Of a stretch of 64,000 nucleotides of DNA, positions 1 through 11,069 are shown in pieces. The notes beneath the pieces were generated by a model that saw only the letters and a list, made by a program, of their open reading frames with translations, had not been told where the DNA came from and ran no database searches. The first letter of the stretch is position 1; every line of letters starts with the position of its first letter. The stretch is from Pectobacterium sp. CFBP8739 (GTDB lineage Bacteria; Pseudomonadota; Gammaproteobacteria; Enterobacterales; Enterobacteriaceae). The DNA lies in the NCBI RefSeq assembly GCF_013449375.1, contig NZ_JACDRR010000005.1, positions 692,990 through 756,989 of the forward strand, read 5' to 3'. The translations under genes and the position numbers were made by a program.

Positions 1-298
1 GTTCCCTACGTTTTTTTATGGCTGCTTCCCCCGAATATCACTGAATTCTTCCCCTTCTGCGGCACACTGCGCAAAATATGACTTGTTCAACAACCTGAAA
101 CATTAACAGGCCGTGATTAAGGTAGGTTTATCACCTGATTTCATGATAAAAAGAAAACACGCCGCTTCCCGATGGGAATGTTAATTATTTCAAGAACTTT
201 ATGCCGAGGAAATCGGCATTGTTGAGGTTACGGTATGGTATGTCTGCATCAGACGATACCCTGCCAGATAACGTCCACTCGCAGGAGATTACCGTCAG
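1..298. other. Intergenic region upstream of yejA
   Basis: No gene is visible. Two hairpins lie in the presumed leader of yejA: ATGCCGA/TCGGCAT at 201-219, and GGTATGTCTG pairing with CAGACGATACC at 237-260 with one bulged base. The AGGAG at about 283-287 is some 11 bases from the yejA ATG, slightly long for a ribosome binding site. The promoter could not be placed with confidence. Confidence 0.4.
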
Positions 299-2107
299 AT
301 GTTAAAACGCGTTATCGCTGCCGTATTGCTTTGCACAGCCCATTTTGGGGTGCATGCCGAAACGATTGAAAACAGCGCCAGTTTTGCACTTTTGGGGGAG
401 CCCAAATACGCTGAGAACTTCCGCCATTTTGATTATGTGAATCCCGATGCGCCCAAAGGCGGTAGCATCACTCTCAGCGCGCTAGGAACCTTTGACAACT
501 TCAACCGTTACGCGCTACGCGGCGTGGCAGCGGCACGCACTGAACGCCTCTATGATTCGCTCTTTGTTTCTTCTGATGACGAACCCGGCAGTTATTATCC
601 ACTGGTTGCCCTGACAACACGCCATTCAGCGGATTTCCGCTGGATTGAAATCGAGATGAATCCCAAGGCCCGCTTTCATGACGGCTCACCGATCACCGCC
701 GCTGACGTCGCGTTCACCTACAATATGTTTATGACGCAGGGTGTGCCGCAGTTCCGCATCTATTTTAAAGATGTCACCGCTAAGGCCGTTGCCCCGCTGA
801 CTGTGCGTTTCGATTTTCCCGTATCCGACAAAAACCGCATGTTCAGCCTGCTGACGCTGCCAATCATGCCGGAGAAGTTCTGGAAGAATCACAAATTCAA
901 CGAACCGCTAGCGTATCCGCCTCCGGCCAGTGGGCCTTACCGCATCACCGCCTATCGTACCGGACAATATGTCACCTATTCTCGCGTGAAAGACTATTGG
1001 GGTGCCGATCTACCGGTCAATAAAGGACAATACAATTTCGATAAAATTCGCTACGACTACTATATGGATGACAGTGTCGCGCTGGAGGCGTTTAAAGCCG
1101 GCGCTTTCGACCTGCGTGAGGAAGGTTCGCCAAAAAACTGGGCGACCCAATATCAGGGCGGTAACTTCGCGCGTGGCTACATCATCAAACAGGATCAGGT
1201 CAATCAATCCGCTCAGTCTACGCGCTGGCTGGTATTCAATACCCAACGCCCACTGTTTCAGGATCGACGCGTGCGTCAGGCGTTAGCGCTGGCATTTGAC
1301 TTTAACTGGATGAACAAGGCGCTGTATTACAACGCCTATCAGCGTACCAACAGCTATTTCCAAAACACCGAGTATGCCGCTAAAGGCGAACCCAGTGCAG
1401 AAGAATTGGCCTGGCTGACGCCGCTGAAAGACAAGATACCCGCCGAGGTCTTTGGCCCCAGCTATCAACCGCCCTCTTCCGACGGCAGCGGCTATGATCG
1501 ACAAAACTGGCTTAAGGCACTCAAACTGCTGGAAGAAGCCGGTTGGGAATTGAAAGATCAAAAGCTGGTCAATCGCAAAACCGGACAGCCATTTACGTTT
1601 GAACTGCTGTTGCCAAGCGCCGGCAACTCGCAGTATGTCCTGCCTTTTCAACAGAGCCTGAAAAAACTCGGTATCACCATGAACGTGCGTAACATCGACA
1701 GTACGCAGTTCAACAGCCGTCTGCGCAAGCGCGATTTAGATATGACGGCAACGGTGTACCCTGCGTTCATCTACCCCGATGACAGTCTGCAAATGCGCTG
1801 GAGCTCGCAGTATATCGACTCAACCTACAATACTTCCGGCGTCAGCGATCCCGCGATTGATTCGCTCATCGCAGAAATCGTTAAGCATCAGGGGCAGAAA
1901 GTCCCGTTGCTGTCATTAGGCCGCGCGCTGGACAGAGTCTTGACCTGGAATCAGCTTATGATTCCGATGTGGTATTCCAATCATGACCGCTTCGCCTACT
2001 GGAACAAATTTGCTATGCCCGCTGTGCGCCCTGCTTATTCACTGGGCTTCGATGGCTGGTGGTTCGATAACCAAAAGGCGGCTACGCTGCCTGCAGAGCG
2101 ACGTTAA
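299..2107 (+). CDS. yejA: YejA, periplasmic peptide-binding protein of the Yej ABC importer
   Basis: Family 5 extracellular solute-binding protein of 602 residues. In E. coli YejABEF imports oligopeptides and the peptide-nucleotide antibiotic microcin C. A Sec signal peptide covers about residues 1-20, with cleavage after HFGVHA. The rest is a typical SBP_bac_5 domain, for example the segment GSITLSALGTFDNFNRY near the N-terminus. It is first in a four-gene operon, nine bases ahead of yejB, with all later genes touching or overlapping. ATG 299 is the only start that keeps a full signal peptide. Confidence 0.95.
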   Translation: MLKRVIAAVLLCTAHFGVHAETIENSASFALLGEPKYAENFRHFDYVNPDAPKGGSITLSALGTFDNFNRYALRGVAAARTERLYDSLFVSSDDEPGSYYPLVALTTRHSADFRWIEIEMNPKARFHDGSPITAADVAFTYNMFMTQGVPQFRIYFKDVTAKAVAPLTVRFDFPVSDKNRMFSLLTLPIMPEKFWKNHKFNEPLAYPPPASGPYRITAYRTGQYVTYSRVKDYWGADLPVNKGQYNFDKIRYDYYMDDSVALEAFKAGAFDLREEGSPKNWATQYQGGNFARGYIIKQDQVNQSAQSTRWLVFNTQRPLFQDRRVRQALALAFDFNWMNKALYYNAYQRTNSYFQNTEYAAKGEPSAEELAWLTPLKDKIPAEVFGPSYQPPSSDGSGYDRQNWLKALKLLEEAGWELKDQKLVNRKTGQPFTFELLLPSAGNSQYVLPFQQSLKKLGITMNVRNIDSTQFNSRLRKRDLDMTATVYPAFIYPDDSLQMRWSSQYIDSTYNTSGVSDPAIDSLIAEIVKHQGQKVPLLSLGRALDRVLTWNQLMIPMWYSNHDRFAYWNKFAMPAVRPAYSLGFDGWWFDNQKAATLPAERR

Positions 2108-2116
2108 GGAATCAAA

Positions 2117-3214
2117 ATGGGAACGTATCTGTTACGCCGCCTCTTGCTGGTTATTCCAACCCTGTGGGCAATCATCACAATTAATTTCTTCATTGTACAA
2201 ATTGCCCCTGGCGGCCCGGTGGATCAGGCCATTGCGGCGATTGAGATGGGCCACGGCAGCGGTTATACCGCTAATAGCGGAATGGATGCCGGTATGGCAC
2301 GGGCGGGCACCAGCGGCGCACCCAATATCGAGAACGCTTATCGCGGTTCACGCGGCCTCGACCCAGAAGTGATCGAAGAAATCACCAAACGCTATGGCTT
2401 CGATAAACCGATCCATGAGCGCTACTTTAAATTGCTGTGGGATTATGTCCGCTTTGACTTCGGCGACAGCCTGTTTCGCGGTTCTTCGGTGATGCAATTA
2501 ATTAAAGAAAGCATGCCGGTTTCCATCACGCTGGGGCTGTGGAGTACGCTGATCGTCTACCTGATTTCCATTCCTCTTGGCATCAAAAAAGCCGTGAAGA
2601 ACGGCACGCCATTCGATACCTGGAGCAGCACGTTAATCATTATCGGCTATGCCATTCCGGCGTTTTTGTTTGCGATCATTTTGATTGTGCTGTTCGCGGG
2701 GGGCAGTTACCTGGACTGGTTCCCGCTTCGAGGGCTGGTCTCCAGCAATTTTGATACCCTGCCGTGGTACAGCAAGATTACCGACTACCTGTGGCATATC
2801 GCCCTACCGGTTCTGGCTTCCGTCATTGGCGGTTTCGCCACGCTAACAATGCTCACCAAGAACTCGTTTATGGATGAAATTCGTAAGCAGTACGTGGTTA
2901 CCGCGCGCGCTAAAGGGCTGGATGAAAAGAGTATTCTCTACCGCCATGTGTTCCGTAATGCCATGTTATTGGTTATCGCCGGCTTCCCCGCCACGTTTAT
3001 CAGTATGTTTTTTACCGGATCACTACTGATTGAGGTGATGTTCTCCCTCAACGGGCTGGGCCTGTTGGGCTATGACGCCACGCTGCAACGTGACTATCCC
3101 GTCATGTTCGGTACGCTGTATATCTTCACGCTGATCGGCTTACTGCTGAACATCGTCAGCGACATGACTTATACGCTGGTGGATCCGCGTATCGATTTTG
3201 AGGGACGCCAATGA
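2117..3214 (+). CDS. yejB: YejB, inner-membrane permease of the Yej importer
   Basis: Binding-protein-dependent transport permease of 365 residues. The first transmembrane helix starts at residue 5 ([15 protein letters not shown]), followed by an insert of about 90 residues before the permease domain, as is usual in YejB. The cytoplasmic EAA-like loop that docks the ATPase is visible ([22 protein letters not shown]). The start is preceded by AAGGA. The gene ends with an ATGA overlap onto yejE, so the two half-channel subunits are probably translationally coupled. Confidence 0.94.
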   Translation: MGTYLLRRLLLVIPTLWAIITINFFIVQIAPGGPVDQAIAAIEMGHGSGYTANSGMDAGMARAGTSGAPNIENAYRGSRGLDPEVIEEITKRYGFDKPIHERYFKLLWDYVRFDFGDSLFRGSSVMQLIKESMPVSITLGLWSTLIVYLISIPLGIKKAVKNGTPFDTWSSTLIIIGYAIPAFLFAIILIVLFAGGSYLDWFPLRGLVSSNFDTLPWYSKITDYLWHIALPVLASVIGGFATLTMLTKNSFMDEIRKQYVVTARAKGLDEKSILYRHVFRNAMLLVIAGFPATFISMFFTGSLLIEVMFSLNGLGLLGYDATLQRDYPVMFGTLYIFTLIGLLLNIVSDMTYTLVDPRIDFEGRQ

Positions 3215-4236
3215 GCCGCTTAAGCCCGATTAATCAGGCGCGCTGGGCGCGTTTTAAAAGTAATCGTCGCGGTTACTGGTCGCTGTGGGTTTTCATGGTG
3301 CTGTTTATCGTCAGTCTGTTTTCCGAACTCATTGCCAATGATAAACCGCTGCTAGTGAAATATGACGGAGAGTTCTATACGCCGGTTCTCATTGATCACA
3401 GCGAGAGGACGTTCGGCGGACAGTTAGATACCACCGCTGACTTCCGCGATCCTTATATCGCCGAGCGTATCAGCAGCCACGGTTGGGCCATCTGGCCGCT
3501 GATTCACTACAGTTACGACACCATCAACTATGCCACTACAGCGTCCTTCCCCTCTGCACCAAACTGGCAGAACTGGCTGGGTACAGACAGCCAGGGGAAA
3601 GACGTGGTTGCACAGGTGCTGTATGGCTTCCGTATCTCACTGCTGTTCGGTCTGGCGCTTACGATCCTGTCCAGCGTGATTGGTATCGCCGTCGGGGCGA
3701 CACAGGGTTATTACGGCGGGCGCCTCGACCTATGGGGCCAACGCTTTATCGAAGTCTGGTCAGGTATGCCGACATTATTTCTCATTATCCTGCTATCCAG
3801 CGTGATTCAGCCGGATTTCTGGTGGCTATTAGGCATTACCGTCCTTTTCGGCTGGATGAGTCTGGTTGGCGTGGTGCGAGCAGAATTTCTGCGTACCCGA
3901 AATTTTGACTATATTCGCGCTGCACAGGCAATGGGCGTCAGCGACCGCGCGATTATGTTCCGCTGCATGCTGCCAAACGCGATGGTCGCCACGCTGACTT
4001 ATCTGCCCTTCATTCTCTGCGGCTCGATTACCACGCTGACATCGCTGGACTTTCTCGGCTTTGGTCTGCCGATGGGCTCACCATCATTAGGCACCTTATT
4101 GCTGGAAGGGAAAAATAACCTTCAGGCGCCGTGGCTGGGCATTACCGTGTTTATGGTGCTTTCCATCGTGCTTTCCTTACTCATTTTTATCGGCGAAGCG
4201 GTGCGCGACGCCTTTGACCCCAGCAAGGCGCATTAA
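3211..4236 (+). CDS. yejE: YejE, second inner-membrane permease of the Yej importer
   Basis: Permease of 341 residues that pairs with YejB. There is an N-terminal helix at about residues 22-42, then a long periplasmic segment, then the transport domain with the EAA-type loop [25 protein letters not shown]. The ATG overlaps the yejB stop (ATGA). The end of the gene carries the AAGG that serves as ribosome binding site for yejF. Confidence 0.94.
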   Translation: MSRLSPINQARWARFKSNRRGYWSLWVFMVLFIVSLFSELIANDKPLLVKYDGEFYTPVLIDHSERTFGGQLDTTADFRDPYIAERISSHGWAIWPLIHYSYDTINYATTASFPSAPNWQNWLGTDSQGKDVVAQVLYGFRISLLFGLALTILSSVIGIAVGATQGYYGGRLDLWGQRFIEVWSGMPTLFLIILLSSVIQPDFWWLLGITVLFGWMSLVGVVRAEFLRTRNFDYIRAAQAMGVSDRAIMFRCMLPNAMVATLTYLPFILCGSITTLTSLDFLGFGLPMGSPSLGTLLLEGKNNLQAPWLGITVFMVLSIVLSLLIFIGEAVRDAFDPSKAH

Positions 4237-4237
4237 T

Positions 4238-5839
4238 ATGTCCAGTTCACCTTTATTGCAGATAGATAATCTCAGCATTGCCTTCCGCAAAGGCGAGCAG
4301 GAGCAGCGCGTTGTCGACCAGCTTTCACTGACGGTGGACTCGGGTGAGACGCTGGCGCTGGTCGGTGAGTCGGGTTCGGGGAAAAGCGTCACCGCGCTGT
4401 CGGTTTTGCGTTTGCTTCCCTCCCCACCCGTGGTTTATCCACAAGGGGATATCCGCTTCGCCGGACAATCGCTGTTGCATGCTGATGAAAAAACACTGCG
4501 TCAGATACGCGGAAACCGGATCGCGATGATCTTTCAGGAGCCGATGGTGTCGCTTAACCCTTTGCAAAGCATTGAGAAACAGCTGATTGAAGTGCTGTCG
4601 ATCCACCGTGGGATGCGCACCGAGGTTGCCCGCAGCGAAGTCATCACCTGCCTGGATCGCGTAGGGATTCGGCAGGCGAAAAGCCGGTTGAACGACTTTC
4701 CACACCAGCTTTCCGGCGGGGAACGCCAGCGCGTCATGATTGCGATGGCGCTGCTGACACAGCCGGATTTGTTGATTGCCGATGAGCCCACAACGGCACT
4801 GGACGTGACCGTTCAGGCGCAAATATTGAAATTACTGAATGAGCTGAAACAGGAGTTGGGGATGAGTTTACTGTTCATCACCCATAACCTGAATATTGTC
4901 CGTCAGTTAGCGGATAGCGTATCGGTCATGAAAGCCGGTCAGGCCGTTGAGCATAATCGCTGCCAGCAGCTTTTCAGCGCACCGCAACACCCTTACACAC
5001 GCCAATTGCTGGATGCAGAACCATCAGGCGAACCGCTTCCAGTAGAGGATGACGGCGAGCCACTCCTGCGGGTGGAAAAACTGCACGTTTCGTTTCCCAT
5101 CAAACGCGGCCTGTTGCGCCGTACTGTTGACGAAAAGCAGGTAGTGAACAATATCAACTTCACCTTGAGACGTGGTGAAAGTCTGGGGCTAGTGGGGGAA
5201 TCCGGTTCAGGAAAAAGCACGACCGGACTCGCGCTGCTGCGCCTGATTCAATCACGCGGCGATATCTGGTTTGACGGCCAGCCCTTGCAAGGGCTAACCC
5301 GTAAGCAAATGCTGCCTTTCCGCCATCGGATTCAGGTTGTCTTTCAGGATCCGAACTCCGCGCTGAACCCACGGCTGAATGTGGAGCAAATTATTGCTGA
5401 GGGATTAACCGTCCATCATAAGTTAAGCAAAGAGGCGCGCGACCAGCGTGTGGTTGAGGCGATGCAGGAAGTTGGGCTGGATCCTGCGACCCGCTACCGC
5501 TATCCCTCCGAATTTTCTGGCGGTCAGCGTCAGCGTATCGCTATCGCTCGCGCCCTAATACTGCAACCGGAGCTGCTGATCCTTGATGAACCGACATCAT
5601 CACTGGACAGAACGGTTCAGGCGCAAATTCTGGCGTTGCTAAAGTCATTACAGAAAAAGCATAAAATCGCCTACCTGTTTATCAGCCATGATTTGCAGGT
5701 TATTCGCTCACTGTGCCATCAGGTTATTGTGCTACGACAAGGCGAAGTGGTTGAGCAAGGCGAATGTAAACAAGTCTTCACGCAACCTGCCGCAAATTAC
5801 ACGCGGGAATTACTACAGTTTTCATCCTACACGACGTAA
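4238..5839 (+). CDS. yejF: YejF, double-domain ATPase of the Yej importer
   Basis: Fused ABC ATPase of 533 residues that energises YejBE. Both halves carry a complete nucleotide site: Walker A GESGSGKS twice, signatures LSGGERQRV and FSGGQRQRI, and Walker B LLIADEPT and LLILDEPTSSLD. The open frame extends upstream to 4214, but ATG 4238 follows the yejE stop by one base and has AAGG at suitable spacing, so I use it. A stem-loop just after the stop closes the operon. Confidence 0.95.
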   Translation: MSSSPLLQIDNLSIAFRKGEQEQRVVDQLSLTVDSGETLALVGESGSGKSVTALSVLRLLPSPPVVYPQGDIRFAGQSLLHADEKTLRQIRGNRIAMIFQEPMVSLNPLQSIEKQLIEVLSIHRGMRTEVARSEVITCLDRVGIRQAKSRLNDFPHQLSGGERQRVMIAMALLTQPDLLIADEPTTALDVTVQAQILKLLNELKQELGMSLLFITHNLNIVRQLADSVSVMKAGQAVEHNRCQQLFSAPQHPYTRQLLDAEPSGEPLPVEDDGEPLLRVEKLHVSFPIKRGLLRRTVDEKQVVNNINFTLRRGESLGLVGESGSGKSTTGLALLRLIQSRGDIWFDGQPLQGLTRKQMLPFRHRIQVVFQDPNSALNPRLNVEQIIAEGLTVHHKLSKEARDQRVVEAMQEVGLDPATRYRYPSEFSGGQRQRIAIARALILQPELLILDEPTSSLDRTVQAQILALLKSLQKKHKIAYLFISHDLQVIRSLCHQVIVLRQGEVVEQGECKQVFTQPAANYTRELLQFSSYTT

Positions 5840-5863
5840 ACACCGTCGGCATAATGTGGGAAT

Positions 5864-5894
5864 ACCGCAGCGACTGCTGAGCTGACGCTGCGGT
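5864..5894. terminator. Stem-loop between convergent yejF and yejG
   Basis: Perfect 9-bp stem ACCGCAGCG/CGCTGCGGT with a 13-base loop, ending one base before the yejG stop codon. The U-run is weak (TTTAAAA on the plus strand). Its position between convergent genes fits a shared terminator. Confidence 0.6.
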
Positions 5895-6239
5895 TTAAAA
5901 GGGGTATTGTGCCGATACGGACTCAGCGATAGCGACACCGACATTCTTCAAACGGCACATTGCCGTACTTTCATCATTGCGATGTAAAAATAGGCACGGT
6001 TCGCCTTCCCATTCCAGAACGGCGCATTCAACCTGAATCTCAGACAGAGACTGATGCAACTGGTGCATGATTTTCCATGCAATATCGCCGTCATGACTCA
6101 ACAGCTTGAGGCCAATCAGGTTATTCTCTTCTTCTCTGCCGCTCAGCGGAATCGGTTCAACATTGACGCCTGCAAAACCCGATAACCAGCGATAACTTTG
6201 CGGCAAACGATGCACTACCGAAAGTTGGAAACTGTCCAC
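5895..6239 (-). CDS. yejG: YejG family protein
   Basis: Conserved enterobacterial protein of unknown function. It contains LQLSIVHRLPQ-like and [10 protein letters not shown] blocks that match E. coli YejG as I remember it. The longest ORF starts at 6266, but a GTG at 6239 preceded by TGAGGAAAACAGTA gives exactly 114 residues, the length of E. coli YejG, so GTG is chosen. It sits convergently next to yejF, as in E. coli. Confidence 0.88.
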   Translation of the reverse strand: MDSFQLSVVHRLPQSYRWLSGFAGVNVEPIPLSGREEENNLIGLKLLSHDGDIAWKIMHQLHQSLSEIQVECAVLEWEGEPCLFLHRNDESTAMCRLKNVGVAIAESVSAQYPF

Positions 6240-6266
6240 TACTGTTTTCCTCAGGTGATAATTCAC

Positions 6267-6621
6267 AAAATAGTAACATATTTATCATGATAGCGTGTTT
6301 ACACCATTTCTCGCCACCTTTCGTGAACAAAAAAACAACAAACACGCTTTTTTCATATCGTGCTAGTAGCGAAAAAGCCTGATTGCAAGCACTATTAATG
6401 CCAAATTGATCACGAATCTTTCTTCTTTTCCGGCTATATGTAACCTTTTCTATTTAATATCTCAACTCTTTTCGACCCGTTAATTCACTTTCTGATCAAC
6501 TATTTTACATTCACAAAACAAAATACCATAGCAGGTTGTCGCCGTCAGAAAGGAAATGAAGAAAGAAGAAAACAGACTCAGGTACAGGAATACCTTTCCT
6601 GCACCTGAGAAGAAAGGAAAA
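6267..6621. other. Intergenic region between bcr and yejG
   Basis: AT-rich region between the 3' end of bcr and the 5' side of yejG, both on the minus strand. It holds the bcr terminator (listed separately) at its right end and presumably the yejG promoter. No further ORF is supported. Confidence 0.4.
6560..6609 (-). terminator. Rho-independent terminator of rsuA-bcr
   Basis: Read on the minus strand, a 14-bp stem with one G-U pair (CTCAGGTGCAGGAA against TTCCTGTACCTGAG) is followed by a pyrimidine-rich tract with TTTT, just past the bcr stop. Confidence 0.8.
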
Positions 6622-7812
6622 TCAGGATGCGGAGGAACGGATTGCGTACAGATAAAGCAGAAAGGCCCCTATCGAACAGAGTGCCATTGATAGCACCATC
6701 GGCCAGGCGCTATTGAATGAAGCCAGAGATAGAATAACGCCCACAATCGCGCCCAGACCGAAGCGCAACGTGCCGGCCAACGACGAGGCCGTCCCTGCCA
6801 TATGCGGGAAATCATCGAGAATCACCGCCATCGCATTCGACGCAACCATCGCAATACAGCCAACAAACAGCGCAACGCCAAATACCAACGGTAAGAACCC
6901 GAGATCGAACAGGCAGACAATCACCAGCCATATCCCCATCGCAAACTGGACCACCAGCCCCGCACGGAACATCGCCAGCGCGCCCAACCGCCGCACATTA
7001 CGGCTGTTAAACAACGTCACCACAAACAGGAAGACGACGTTCAGAGCAAAGTAATAACCAAAATTCTGAGGCGACACACCATACAGATTGATATACACAA
7101 ATGGCCCAGCGCTCAGGAAGGAAAACATGCCGCAAAACGACAGCCCGCTCGCCACCATATAGCTGAACACCCGCTTGTGGCGGAACAGGATGGCAAAATT
7201 CCCGATAGTGGTACGCAGATGAAATTTCTGCCGCTTCGCAGGCGGTAAGGTTTCTTTGATAAAAAAGAAAATCAACGCGGCTGCCAGAAAAGCCGCACCA
7301 GAGATCGTCCAGAAAATAGAATGCCAGCTAAACCACAACAGCAGCCAGCCGCCGGCAATCGGCGCAATGAGCGGCGCGACGGTCATCACCAACACGACAA
7401 ACGACATCATGCGAGAAAAATCATCCCGTGAGAACATATCGCGCATCAGAGCATTAATTACCACCGCCGCGGCAGCGGCAGAAACCCCGTGCAAGAAACG
7501 CATGTAGATAAGCTGTTCTACCGTTTGTGCCAGCGCACAGGCCACGCCCGCAAACGCAAAAACCAGCGTACCGCCGAGGATCACAGGCTTGCGTCCTAGG
7601 CTATCCGCCATCGGCCCATAGAACATCTGGCCAATCGCAAAGCCCAGCACATAGGTACTGAGCGTCATTTGGACGTGTCCATCCCCCACGCCAAACTCGT
7701 TAGCAATGGTCGGTAATGCAGGTAAATACATATCGATGGCTAACGGCATTAGCATCGAAATCAGGCCAAGGATAAAAATCAGCCCAAGATGAGAAGAGCG
7801 GCGTAATTGCAC
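6622..7812 (-). CDS. bcr: Bcr/CflA family MFS drug efflux transporter
   Basis: Inner-membrane proton-driven exporter of the 12-helix DHA1 family, 396 residues. The start region [21 protein letters not shown] carries the family motif, and [16 protein letters not shown] is the classic loop 2-3 MFS motif. The start codon is GTG with GGAG six bases upstream. It lies 40 bp behind rsuA, the same order as E. coli rsuA-bcr, so the two are probably co-transcribed. E. coli Bcr exports bicyclomycin; the substrate here is inferred only from family. Confidence 0.9.
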   Translation of the reverse strand: MQLRRSSHLGLIFILGLISMLMPLAIDMYLPALPTIANEFGVGDGHVQMTLSTYVLGFAIGQMFYGPMADSLGRKPVILGGTLVFAFAGVACALAQTVEQLIYMRFLHGVSAAAAAVVINALMRDMFSRDDFSRMMSFVVLVMTVAPLIAPIAGGWLLLWFSWHSIFWTISGAAFLAAALIFFFIKETLPPAKRQKFHLRTTIGNFAILFRHKRVFSYMVASGLSFCGMFSFLSAGPFVYINLYGVSPQNFGYYFALNVVFLFVVTLFNSRNVRRLGALAMFRAGLVVQFAMGIWLVIVCLFDLGFLPLVFGVALFVGCIAMVASNAMAVILDDFPHMAGTASSLAGTLRFGLGAIVGVILSLASFNSAWPMVLSMALCSIGAFLLYLYAIRSSAS

Positions 7813-7852
7813 TAATAACTCCAGATTAGAAAGAAGGTCATGCTATACAGCA

Positions 7853-8548
7853 TTATTTTACGCTGGCGATCTCCTCATCGCTTAATTCTCGGAATTCCCC
7901 CGGTTCCAGTTCACTATCCAGCCAGATGTCGCCAATACGCTCGCGGTGTAGCTCCACAACCCGATTCCCCACCGCCGCAAACATCCTTTTCACCTGATGA
8001 TAGCGACCTTCGCTAATGGTCAGTCGAACGACATGATCCGTTATCTTCTCAAGCGTAGCGGGTTTAGTGAGATTCTTCTCGTTATGTAACTGTACGCCCG
8101 CTGTAAATTGCGTGGCGGTATCTTCGGCCAGCGGTTGCTCCAGCGTCACTAGGTAGGTTTTTTCACACTGATGCTTAGGCGAAGTAATACGATGCGACCA
8201 TTGTCCATCGTCCGTTAACAGCACCAGCCCCGTGGTGTCAATATCCAGTCGGCCTGCCGCATGCAGTTTGTGCGCCACCGGGACATCCATAAAATACAAA
8301 ATGGTGGGATGATCGGGGTCGTCCGTTGAACAGACATAGCCCTGAGGCTTATTCAGCATGAAGTAGCGCGGGCCGGTTTGCTGTTCCAGCGGATTGCCAT
8401 CAAATTCCACGTTATGCTCGGGGGATAGCTTGAACGCACCGCTCTTCACCACGTCACCGTCAACGGTCACACGCTGCGCACGCAGTTCACGCGCCACCAG
8501 AGAACGACTAATTCCCAGATGCTGGGATAAAAATTTGTCCAATCGCAT
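7853..8548 (-). CDS. rsuA: RsuA, 16S rRNA pseudouridine(516) synthase
   Basis: Isomerises U516 of 16S rRNA. Residues 1-50 form the S4 RNA-binding domain ([16 protein letters not shown]). The catalytic domain has [10 protein letters not shown] with the catalytic aspartate at position 102, the same number as in E. coli RsuA. Length (231) is normal for the family. It is the first gene of a likely two-gene unit with bcr. Confidence 0.95.
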   Translation of the reverse strand: MRLDKFLSQHLGISRSLVARELRAQRVTVDGDVVKSGAFKLSPEHNVEFDGNPLEQQTGPRYFMLNKPQGYVCSTDDPDHPTILYFMDVPVAHKLHAAGRLDIDTTGLVLLTDDGQWSHRITSPKHQCEKTYLVTLEQPLAEDTATQFTAGVQLHNEKNLTKPATLEKITDHVVRLTISEGRYHQVKRMFAAVGNRVVELHRERIGDIWLDSELEPGEFRELSDEEIASVK

Positions 8549-8771
8549 TAAAGCTCACTACCTATCTCAAATAACAGCCAGTCTCAAATCATGAGACCCT
8601 AAATTGTGAGGGGATAGTATAACGAGGGTTTGTTCACGCGTCCTGCAATTCACCGCCCATAAGTGGCTCTTTTTAGCCGACCTTCAGGCTGCACAACCGT
8701 TGCTTATCCCTCGCACTGGGTATTATCAACAGGCATAATAAGGGCAATTTTTACATTTTAAGGATAACCCT

Positions 8772-9011
8772 ATGTCATCTATTCACGGTCATGAAGTGTT
8801 GCAAATGATGATCGCATCCGGTGAATCATTTACCACCGAACAGCTGATTAGCACGATAGAAGCCCGCTTCGGCAGTGCTGCGCGTTTTCATACCTGTTCC
8901 GCCGAAAATATGACGGCCTCGATGCTGGTACAATTTCTGTCTGAACGTGGGAAATTTATCCCGCTCGATGCGGGCTTTACCACCAGCACCAGTAAAATCT
9001 GTCAGCACTAG
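8772..9011 (+). CDS. yecH: YecH family small metal-binding-type protein
   Basis: Protein of 79 residues matching the E. coli YecH family in length and in the blocks [24 protein letters not shown] and the C-terminal KICQH. The conserved His and Cys residues suggest a metal site, but no function is established. ATG 8772 is preceded by AAGGATAACCCT. The gene ends three bases before radD, so the two may be translated from one message. Confidence 0.85.
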   Translation: MSSIHGHEVLQMMIASGESFTTEQLISTIEARFGSAARFHTCSAENMTASMLVQFLSERGKFIPLDAGFTTSTSKICQH

Positions 9012-9013
9012 TT

Positions 9014-10810
9014 ATGTCGTTCACGCCGTCTGCCTCGTTCACACCGTCTTCCTCGTTCACACTACGGCCTTACCAGCGTGAGGCTGTTTCCGCCACCCTC
9101 GACTATTTTCGCCGCCATACCCAACCGGCCGTTATCGTTTTACCTACCGGTGCGGGAAAAAGTCTGGTCATCGCCGAACTGGCGCGACTGGCTCGCGGCC
9201 GTGTTCTGGTGCTGGCGCACGTTAAGGAACTGGTCGCGCAAAATCATGCCAAATACTGCGCTTGGGGGCTGGATGCGGATATCTTCGCCGCTGGGCTGCA
9301 ACAGCGAGACAGTCAGGGGAAAGTGGTCTTTGGCAGCGTACAGTCTGTCGCACGGAACCTCGACCAGTTCGATAATGCGTTCTCTCTGTTGATCATTGAT
9401 GAGTGTCACCGAATTAGCGATGACGATAACAGCCAATATCAACAAATCATCCAGCATCTGCAAAAAACCAATCCACAGCTGCGGCTACTCGGCTTAACCG
9501 CCACGCCTTATCGGCTTGGCAAAGGCTGGATATACCAATATCACTATCACGGTATGATACGTGGCGACGAGCGCTGTTTATTTCGCGACTGCATCTATGA
9601 GCTACCGCTGCGCTATATGATCAAACATGGCTTTCTGGTGCCGCCTGATCGGCTGGATATGCCGATAGTGCAATATGACTTCAGCAAGCTCGTCGCCCGC
9701 AGCAACGGGCTATTCAGTGAAGCTGACCTGAACCTCGAACTCAAACGTCAGCAGCGCATTACGCCGCACATCATCAGTCAGGTCATCGATTATGCGCAAA
9801 CGCGGCGCGGTGCGATGATTTTTGCGTCCACCGTCGAACACGCCAAAGAAATTACGGCTTTATTACCGGTTGGTCAGGCGGCATTGGTCAGCGCCGATAC
9901 GCCAGCAGCCGAGCGCGATGCGCTGATTGACGCCTTTAAACAACAGGCGCTGAAATATCTGGTCAACGTGGCGGTGCTAACAACGGGATTTGATGCCCCG
10001 CATGTCGATCTTATCGCCATCCTTCGCCCAACAGAGTCTATCAGCCTGTATCAGCAAATCGTCGGGCGCGGTTTACGCTTATATCCGGGGAAAACGGACT
10101 GTTTGATTTTGGATTACGCGGGCAACCCACACGATCTCTATACGCCAGAAGTCGGCAACAGCAAACCGCATGCCGGTAGCCAGCCAGTGCAGGTCTTCTG
10201 CCCTGCTTGCGGTTTTGCCAACCTCTTTTGGGGAAAAACCACTCCAGACGGCGATGTCATCGAACACTATGGCCGCCGCTGTCAGGGGTGGGACATGGCG
10301 GAAAACGGCCAACGCCAGCAATGTGATTTCCGGTTCCGGTTTAAAGTCTGCCCGCACTGCGGTGCGGAAAATGATATCGCGGCGCGGCGCTGCCACCAGT
10401 GTAACGAGGTGTTGGTCGATCCCGATGACATGCTGAAAGCAGCGCTTAAGCTGAAAGACGCTCTGGTTTTACGCTGTAGTGGCATGAGCTTCGAGCAGGG
10501 GCAAGATGCAAAAGGAGAATGGCTGAAAATCATCTACCACGATGAAGACGGGGCCGATGTGAGTGAACGTTTTCGCCTGCATTCCACCGCGCAGCGCCAC
10601 GTTTTCCTGCAACAATTTTTACGCGTTCATCAACGCGCGCCGGGAACACCGTTTAACTGGCAGCATGCCGCCGACGTTATCAAGCAGCAGGCCTTACTGC
10701 GTGCTCCCGATTTTGTTGTCGCTCGCAAACACGGAACATTCTGGCAAATCCGTGAAAAGCTCTTTGACTATCAGGGGCGTTTCCGTCGCGCCAATGAGCT
10801 CCGCGGCTAA
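9014..10810 (+). CDS. radD: RadD (YejH), superfamily 2 DNA-repair helicase-like ATPase
   Basis: ATPase of 598 residues; E. coli RadD acts with RecA and SSB in double-strand-break repair. Walker A PTGAGKS is near residue 46, the DEAD-type box is DECH (IIDECHRI), and motif VI is [10 protein letters not shown]-terminal zinc-binding part has two clusters (CPACGF and CPHCGAEN...CHQC). The N-terminus is about 12 residues longer than E. coli RadD, because an 18-bp tandem repeat encodes [12 protein letters not shown] before the conserved FTLRPYQ. Confidence 0.94.
   Translation: MSFTPSASFTPSSSFTLRPYQREAVSATLDYFRRHTQPAVIVLPTGAGKSLVIAELARLARGRVLVLAHVKELVAQNHAKYCAWGLDADIFAAGLQQRDSQGKVVFGSVQSVARNLDQFDNAFSLLIIDECHRISDDDNSQYQQIIQHLQKTNPQLRLLGLTATPYRLGKGWIYQYHYHGMIRGDERCLFRDCIYELPLRYMIKHGFLVPPDRLDMPIVQYDFSKLVARSNGLFSEADLNLELKRQQRITPHIISQVIDYAQTRRGAMIFASTVEHAKEITALLPVGQAALVSADTPAAERDALIDAFKQQALKYLVNVAVLTTGFDAPHVDLIAILRPTESISLYQQIVGRGLRLYPGKTDCLILDYAGNPHDLYTPEVGNSKPHAGSQPVQVFCPACGFANLFWGKTTPDGDVIEHYGRRCQGWDMAENGQRQQCDFRFRFKVCPHCGAENDIAARRCHQCNEVLVDPDDMLKAALKLKDALVLRCSGMSFEQGQDAKGEWLKIIYHDEDGADVSERFRLHSTAQRHVFLQQFLRVHQRAPGTPFNWQHAADVIKQQALLRAPDFVVARKHGTFWQIREKLFDYQGRFRRANELRG
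9017..9060 (+). repeat. In-frame 18-bp tandem repeat in the 5' end of radD
   Basis: Units at 9017-9034 and 9035-9052, plus a partial third copy at 9053-9060, all beginning TCGTTCAC. They encode the repeated SFTPS. The unit is a multiple of three, so changes in copy number keep the frame. Confidence 0.85.
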
Positions 10811-10942
<132 letters not shown>

Positions 10943-10978
10943 GAGATTCATTTGCCCGCAGAGCCATATTCCGCTAGA

Positions 10979-11047
10979 ATTCAGCCCGCTTTTGTTCGCA
11001 AAAGCTGAATAACCCCGCCTGCTGCTGGGTCGCCTGTAGCAGGGTTA
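10979..11047 (+). promoter_or_regulatory. Structured leader of rplY
   Basis: Two strong hairpins lie upstream of the L25 start. The first is ATTCAG...CTTTTG with a TTCG loop and CAAAAG-CTGAAT (10979-11010). The second is TAACCC plus TGCT pairing with AGCAGGGTTA (11010-11047). The start at 11070 has no strong Shine-Dalgarno sequence (only GAGA). E. coli rplY is reported to be translationally autoregulated through its leader; that this leader does the same is inference. Confidence 0.6.
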
Positions 11048-11069
11048 CTTTATATAAGTAGAGAATAAA

